The position numbers and the translations under genes are program-made. Positions 23,153-26,234 of a stretch of 26,234 bases of DNA are shown here, piece after piece. Position 1 is the stretch's first letter. Every line of letters begins with the position of its first letter. Origin of the DNA: Fusibacter_D sp033549245 (GTDB lineage: Bacteria > Bacillota > Clostridia > Peptostreptococcales > Acidaminobacteraceae); the NCBI GenBank assembly GCA_033549245.1, contig JAWSUW010000024.1:1-26234 (forward strand), written 5' to 3'. Under the pieces are notes generated by a model, which saw only the letters and a list, made by a program, of their open reading frames with translations, searched no databases and was not told where the DNA came from.

Positions 23153-23719
23153 TTATTCCATGCACCCTTTTCTTATAAAACAATTGTTTGTGTGATCATT
23201 GACCAAACCAATGGCCTGCATATAAGCATAGATGATCGTCGATCCTACAAAATTCATACCACGTTTTTTCAAATCTCCTGAAATTTTATCAGATAGCTCA
23301 GTTTTTGCAGGCAATTCCTTTAGTGACCCAAAATTATTTTGGATTGGCTCACCATTTACAAACCCCCATATATAATCATCAAATGAACCGAACTCATGCT
23401 GGATATCAATGAATACTCCCGCATTACGTATCGCAGATTTTATCTTGAGCTTGTTACGGACGATTCCTTCATTTTTTAGCAGCTCCAGTTCTTTTGATTC
23501 ATCATAGGATGCTACAGTTTTCGGATCGAATCCATCAAATGCCACACGATAATTTTCTCGCTTTTTGAGTATGGTCTCCCATGAGAGCCCAGCTTGGGCG
23601 CCTTCAAGGATCAACATCTCGAAGTGCTTCATATCATCATGTACCGGGACTCCCCATTCTTCATCATGATATTTTACATACAATTCATTTTGTGGGTTCA
23701 CCCATGCACATCTTTCCAT
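23153..23719 (-). CDS. tag: DNA-3-methyladenine glycosylase I
   Basis: Removes 3-methyladenine from alkylated DNA, starting base-excision repair; cytoplasmic. The 188 residues match the family. The zinc-snap ligands are present as C4 and H18 at the N-terminus and H176 and C180 near the C-terminus (NDHTNNC). The active-site region LEGAQAGLSWETILKKRE carries the key E39, and YHDEEWGVP is the usual opening. Its ATG follows AGGAGGG, 12 bases after the stop of the B3/4 gene, so the two form an operon. The abasic sites it creates could be processed by the nfo product, though that gene lies far away in the window. Confidence 0.96.
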   Translation of the reverse strand: MERCAWVNPQNELYVKYHDEEWGVPVHDDMKHFEMLILEGAQAGLSWETILKKRENYRVAFDGFDPKTVASYDESKELELLKNEGIVRNKLKIKSAIRNAGVFIDIQHEFGSFDDYIWGFVNGEPIQNNFGSLKELPAKTELSDKISGDLKKRGMNFVGSTIIYAYMQAIGLVNDHTNNCFIRKGCME

Positions 23720-23731
23720 AAGAATTCCCTC

Positions 23732-24358
23732 CTATAACCGTTTGAAAAATGAAGCTGTCATTTTCAGATATTCATCCCCTTCCTCATCAGGGTTGAACAA
23801 AAATATACATAAAATTGCCAAAGTTGTGGAATCATCAACAGCCGTTCTTACAGAATCGGCTGTTGATGAACCAAATGGTCCTATTTCATCTCTTAAAAGC
23901 GGTAATCCTTCGAGGTTGAGTTCATAACCTGCCAAACATTTGTAAGTTTCTCCGGATCTCCCGAAGTCCATAACAATTTCGCCTTTGATTTTGCTTGCAT
24001 CATAAACACCGATTGGTGCTTTAAGTTCCACCGAAAGCCAATTGGCAAGATCAACGACATTATTGATATGCTCGATGCCCTCACCTTTGACCACCCGCCT
24101 GATCAACTTTTCACTTGAAAGTCTATATTTCGTAGGATCTTTACCCAGTTTTCTATAGGCAGTACGTCCCCATTTGATATTGTCTATGGCTGAGATTTCA
24201 CTGACTTCATAAGCGGACTTTATTATGCTCAGTCTTGAATCCATTGCATAAGCCAAAGCCTCGTTCAAAGGTTCAACCTTAATTGCAGATGAAAAGCCCG
24301 CAATTTTGACATGAGGCACAAGTCCAATTAGATCCTTTGAAAAGTTGATTTTTTTCAT
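23732..24358 (-). CDS. Standalone B3/4-domain protein (PheT editing-domain relative)
   Basis: A 208-residue protein made of one B3/4 domain, the fold that in the phenylalanyl-tRNA synthetase beta chain clears tyrosine-charged tRNA. Family marks are WGRTAYRKLGKDPTKYR (around residues 63-79), IRRVVKGEGIEHINNVVDL (around 86-104, with the IN-VVD core) and GPFGSSTADSVRTAVD near the C-terminus. Free-standing versions are common in Firmicutes; whether they edit mischarged tRNA or bind another small molecule is not settled to my knowledge. The ATG follows AAAGGAG. It is co-transcribed with tag, without an obvious functional link. Confidence 0.88.
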   Translation of the reverse strand: MKKINFSKDLIGLVPHVKIAGFSSAIKVEPLNEALAYAMDSRLSIIKSAYEVSEISAIDNIKWGRTAYRKLGKDPTKYRLSSEKLIRRVVKGEGIEHINNVVDLANWLSVELKAPIGVYDASKIKGEIVMDFGRSGETYKCLAGYELNLEGLPLLRDEIGPFGSSTADSVRTAVDDSTTLAILCIFLFNPDEEGDEYLKMTASFFKRL

Positions 24359-24381
24359 CTGAAACTCCTTTGTTTTTTCTT

Positions 24382-24390
24382 ATTATACCA
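24382..24390 (-). promoter_or_regulatory. Extended -10 promoter for the B3/4-tag operon
   Basis: TGGTATAAT reads leftwards, with the start expected at about 24375, immediately before AAAGGAG. The -35 is weak. The same TGGTATAAT arrangement with a very short leader precedes the GNAT gene ending at 16640. Confidence 0.5.
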
Positions 24391-24404
24391 TTATCGAAAA
24401 AACA

Positions 24405-26234
24405 TTAAATCTTGAATTTCTTGATGATACTCTGTAAATTTTCAGCGAGCTCGGCCAACCCTTCAGAAGCACTTGCGATTTCTTCCATGGAAGCGTTTTG
24501 TTCCTCTACAGCTGCTGAAACTTCCTCTGTAGAAGCAGAATTTTCCTCGGCTATGGAAGCAAGATTTTGTAGAGTATCCATAATTTGATTCTTCATATCA
24601 TCCATCTTGACACTAGACATATTGAGCGATTGAACCGCGTCTTCAGATTTCTTGATCGCACCTGAAATTTCGTTGTACTTGCTTTGTGTGACTTCAACAC
24701 TCATCGTTTGATCTTTCATGATGGCAACCACACGCTCCATGATTCGAACAGCATCATTTGAGTTTTGTTGAAGTTCACTGACCACTTCATCTATAGTACT
24801 CGTTGACGTGGACGATTGTTCCGCCAGCTTTCTGATTTCTTCTGCTACAACAGCAAAGCCTCTTCCCGCTTCACCTGCTCGAGCTGCCTCGATGGCGGCA
24901 TTGAGTGCGAGCAAATTGGTTTGATCTGCTATGCTTGCAATGACTTGACTTGCAGCCTCTATCTTCTTTGCGCTCGTGTTGGTTTTCATTATCCCAAGAT
25001 GGACCATTTCGGTGGCATCATTACTTTCTTTGGCAATTTTAGTGAGGCTGCCGATTTCTTTGAGCCCCTCTTCTACGAGTTCGGAAACTCTGCTTGTCGC
25101 CACATTCAGGAGCTGCATTTCTTTTTGATCATTAGCCATCGTTTCACCGAGCTGAGTCCCTTTGACTGATCCTGCTTCTGTATTTTTAGCTTGGTCGCTG
25201 GCACCTTGAGCAATTTCCTCGATTGCTTTGGCAATTTCTTCTATAGCCCTTGCCGATTGCCCGGCAGTTGCGGTCAATTCCTCTGAAGAGGCTGTTACTT
25301 GCTCAGATGAGGCATTGATGTCAGACATAATGTTCCTCAAACTCAATATGATGGTTTGCAATGAATTTCCCAGTTGTCCCACTTCATCTTTACGATTTAT
25401 TATTTTTGTGTCGATATTCTCTCTTATATCTAAATCTGCTATCTTAAGAGCATTTCCAACTACTTTGATGATTGGATTTGCAATGTTGCTACCAAGAAGA
25501 TACGCAAAAATCACGCTGATAAGCAATGCTACTGCCATTGTAATCATTATCGATCTTACAATTCTCGGCACATTTTTCAGCACTTCGGTTTCGTTTGCCG
25601 TTATGATCAGTGTCCAATCTGTTCCTTCCACTGGAAAATAGGAAGCGATAAGTTTTGTTTCATTGAATTCATATTGGTTGAATCCATTCTGTTCATCCAG
25701 GATAGTCTTGAAAAGTTCTGCAACAGGTTTGAGTACAGCGTTGTTTTCCGACTCAACAATTGGATTCTGAAGGACTTCCACCCGCGCTCTATCCGGATGT
25801 GCGACAACAGTTCCCTCTTTGTTGATCATATAGGCATATCCACTTTCACCATAACCTAGTGTATCTGTAATATCAGAAAGGACATAACCATCTCTTCTGG
25901 CAATCAAGACTCCGACCACTTTTTCACCATTCTTGATTGGTGTGGCGTAAACGAGTTCCGGCTGTTCAGTCAACCTACTGATCAAAAGATCTGATACGAC
26001 CGTGTTACCCTCGAGAGCTTCCACAAAATAAGCTCTATCCGCAACATTTGCCTCAGCGCCATCGTTGAAAACCGCATTTCCTCTAGGATCAACAACTGCA
26101 AATGATATAAATCCCGTTCTTTCCACTTGATTTTCAAGTATTTTTTGTTGTTCAATCCAATTCATAGTCTCCATATCGCTTCTTCCTGCAATCATTTCAA
26201 GAGCTATCATTTGTTTTTCAACTTGAACCGTTGT
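24405..26234 (-). CDS. Methyl-accepting chemotaxis protein with dCache sensor (5' end beyond window)
   Basis: Transmembrane chemoreceptor that signals to CheA/CheW. The frame stays open to the right edge (TTVQVEKQ before the first in-window ATG), and the first membrane helix is missing, so the true start lies outside. Visible parts in order are an extracytoplasmic dCache ligand domain (ISFAVVDPRGNAVFND, DRAYFVEALEGNTVVSD, YGESGYAYMINKEGTVVAHP), a membrane helix (SIMITMAVALLISVIFAYLLG), a HAMP linker and the long coiled-coil signalling domain with conserved tip EAARAGEAGRGFAVVAEEIRKL (read in two parts). The DRAYF segment lacks the R-x-W-Y pattern of the amino-acid-binding dCache group, so the ligand is unknown. 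It ends IIKKFKI without a CheR-docking pentapeptide. Confidence 0.94.
   Translation of the reverse strand, partial: TTVQVEKQMIALEMIAGRSDMETMNWIEQQKILENQVERTGFISFAVVDPRGNAVFNDGAEANVADRAYFVEALEGNTVVSDLLISRLTEQPELVYATPIKNGEKVVGVLIARRDGYVLSDITDTLGYGESGYAYMINKEGTVVAHPDRARVEVLQNPIVESENNAVLKPVAELFKTILDEQNGFNQYEFNETKLIASYFPVEGTDWTLIITANETEVLKNVPRIVRSIMITMAVALLISVIFAYLLGSNIANPIIKVVGNALKIADLDIRENIDTKIINRKDEVGQLGNSLQTIILSLRNIMSDINASSEQVTASSEELTATAGQSARAIEEIAKAIEEIAQGASDQAKNTEAGSVKGTQLGETMANDQKEMQLLNVATSRVSELVEEGLKEIGSLTKIAKESNDATEMVHLGIMKTNTSAKKIEAASQVIASIADQTNLLALNAAIEAARAGEAGRGFAVVAEEIRKLAEQSSTSTSTIDEVVSELQQNSNDAVRIMERVVAIMKDQTMSVEVTQSKYNEISGAIKKSEDAVQSLNMSSVKMDDMKNQIMDTLQNLASIAEENSASTEEVSAAVEEQNASMEEIASASEGLAELAENLQSIIKKFKI

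Noticed and set aside
25228..25641. A 137-codon plus-strand frame within the chemoreceptor gene
   Set aside because: It mirrors the coding strand of conserved dCache/HAMP sequence and lacks a start signal.
1..26234. Mobile elements, CRISPR arrays, toxin-antitoxin or defence genes
   Set aside because: No transposase, integrase, terminal inverted repeats, spaced direct repeats or defence-type domains were seen; the region reads as ordinary chromosome.

Overview
The window looks like part of the chromosome of an AT-rich, low-GC Gram-positive anaerobe, most likely Clostridia/Tissierellia-like. This is inferred from codon use, strong AGGAGG-type ribosome binding sites, lipoprotein-anchored (LxAC) binding proteins, a standalone B3/4 protein and a DUF6320-type zinc-ribbon membrane protein. 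I see no phage, transposon, CRISPR, rRNA or tRNA genes. The peptide and amino-acid transport genes suggest an organism that feeds on peptides and amino acids.

Left part (1-9.2 kb): a DEAD-box helicase cut by the window edge overlaps endonuclease IV (nfo). Divergent from nfo is a two-gene unit: a condensation-type acyltransferase with an HxxxDG motif, then a zinc-ribbon, six-helix membrane protein. These are the least understood genes here. Convergent to them is an OmpR-type response regulator/histidine kinase pair whose sensor has a methionine-rich extracytoplasmic stretch. Upstream of the pair lies a YhhN/TMEM86-like membrane protein, divergent from an SLC45/GPH-like MFS transporter. An azlCD branched-chain amino-acid exporter pair is divergent from lipB.

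Middle part (9.2-16.7 kb): a GNAT acetyltransferase and an EamA-type exporter are translationally coupled. Next is a complete minus-strand branched-chain/amino-acid ABC uptake operon, livJ-livH-livM-livG-livF, with an attenuator-like hairpin after livJ and a terminator after livF. It is followed by a small operon of a RimJ/L-type GNAT and a membrane protein of unknown function.

Right part (16.7-26.2 kb): a complete oligopeptide ABC uptake operon, oppB-oppC-oppD-oppF-oppA, lies on the minus strand, with a likely extra promoter before oppA and a long regulatory region before oppB. Then come a B3/4-domain protein with DNA-3-methyladenine glycosylase I (tag), and a dCache methyl-accepting chemotaxis protein running off the right edge.

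The window therefore combines peptide import (opp), amino-acid import (liv), amino-acid export (azlCD), chemotaxis and base-excision repair (nfo, tag). Most genes are ordinary. The items worth a second look are the acyltransferase/zinc-ribbon pair, the Met-rich sensor kinase with direct repeats before its regulator, the insertion in OppC, and palindromes or repeats placed at several promoters.
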